Below are positions 6,449 through 6,460 of a stretch of 6,460 nucleotides of DNA, piece after piece (the stretch's first letter is position 1; each line of letters starts with the position of its first letter). The translations under genes were made by a program, and so were the position numbers. The DNA is from Bacteroidales bacterium (GTDB taxonomy: Bacteria; Bacteroidota; Bacteroidia; Bacteroidales; Tenuifilaceae): NCBI GenBank assembly GCA_008933525.1, contig WBUV01000191.1, positions 1-6,460 of the forward strand, in the 5' to 3' direction. The notes beneath the pieces are model-generated. The model was not told the origin of the DNA. It ran no database searches and worked only from the letters and a program-made list of their open reading frames with translations.

Positions 6449-6460
6449 TTGTACTTAAAC

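Overview
The window looks like chromosomal DNA from a member of the Bacteroidota (Bacteroidetes). The grounds are AT-rich composition, start codons with no convincing Shine-Dalgarno sequence, promoter-like sequences of the Bacteroidetes type (TAnnTTTG -7 element, TTTG further upstream), and a secreted tricorn-type protease of the kind common in that phylum. No genus can be named from the sequence alone.

Layout. Bases 1-579 hold no convincing intact gene. There is an open frame running in from the left edge (to 247), a short imperfect direct repeat, and on the minus strand what reads as the decayed remnant of a small helix-turn-helix regulator (about 311-484). A candidate promoter (524-556) leads into four tightly spaced plus-strand genes with gaps of 12, 7 and 8 bases, most likely one operon. 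They encode a DUF1801/YdhG-like protein (580-927), a GT39-type polytopic membrane glycosyltransferase (940-2469), a 95-residue small alpha/beta protein (2477-2764) and a YunG-like protein with a possible Cys-His-Asp triad (2773-3138). The operon ends in a strong hairpin (3123-3152) that overlaps the last codons of the fourth gene.

The rest of the window is one large convergent minus-strand gene (3166-6420): a 1084-residue exported tricorn protease homologue. It has beta-propeller repeats, a charged linker, a helical domain, a PDZ domain and an S41 catalytic domain with the full Ser-His/Ser/Glu tetrad. A perfect Bacteroidetes -7 element (6441-6448) lies just upstream of it. The hairpin sits between the two convergent units and can serve both.

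How the genes relate. The tricorn gene is separately transcribed and has no evident functional tie to the operon. The operon joins one membrane enzyme to three small soluble proteins, and the sequence does not reveal a shared pathway. I see no mobile element, CRISPR array, RNA gene or clearly novel multi-gene system. The items most worth following are the YunG-like triad, the regulator relic and the overlapping bidirectional terminator.
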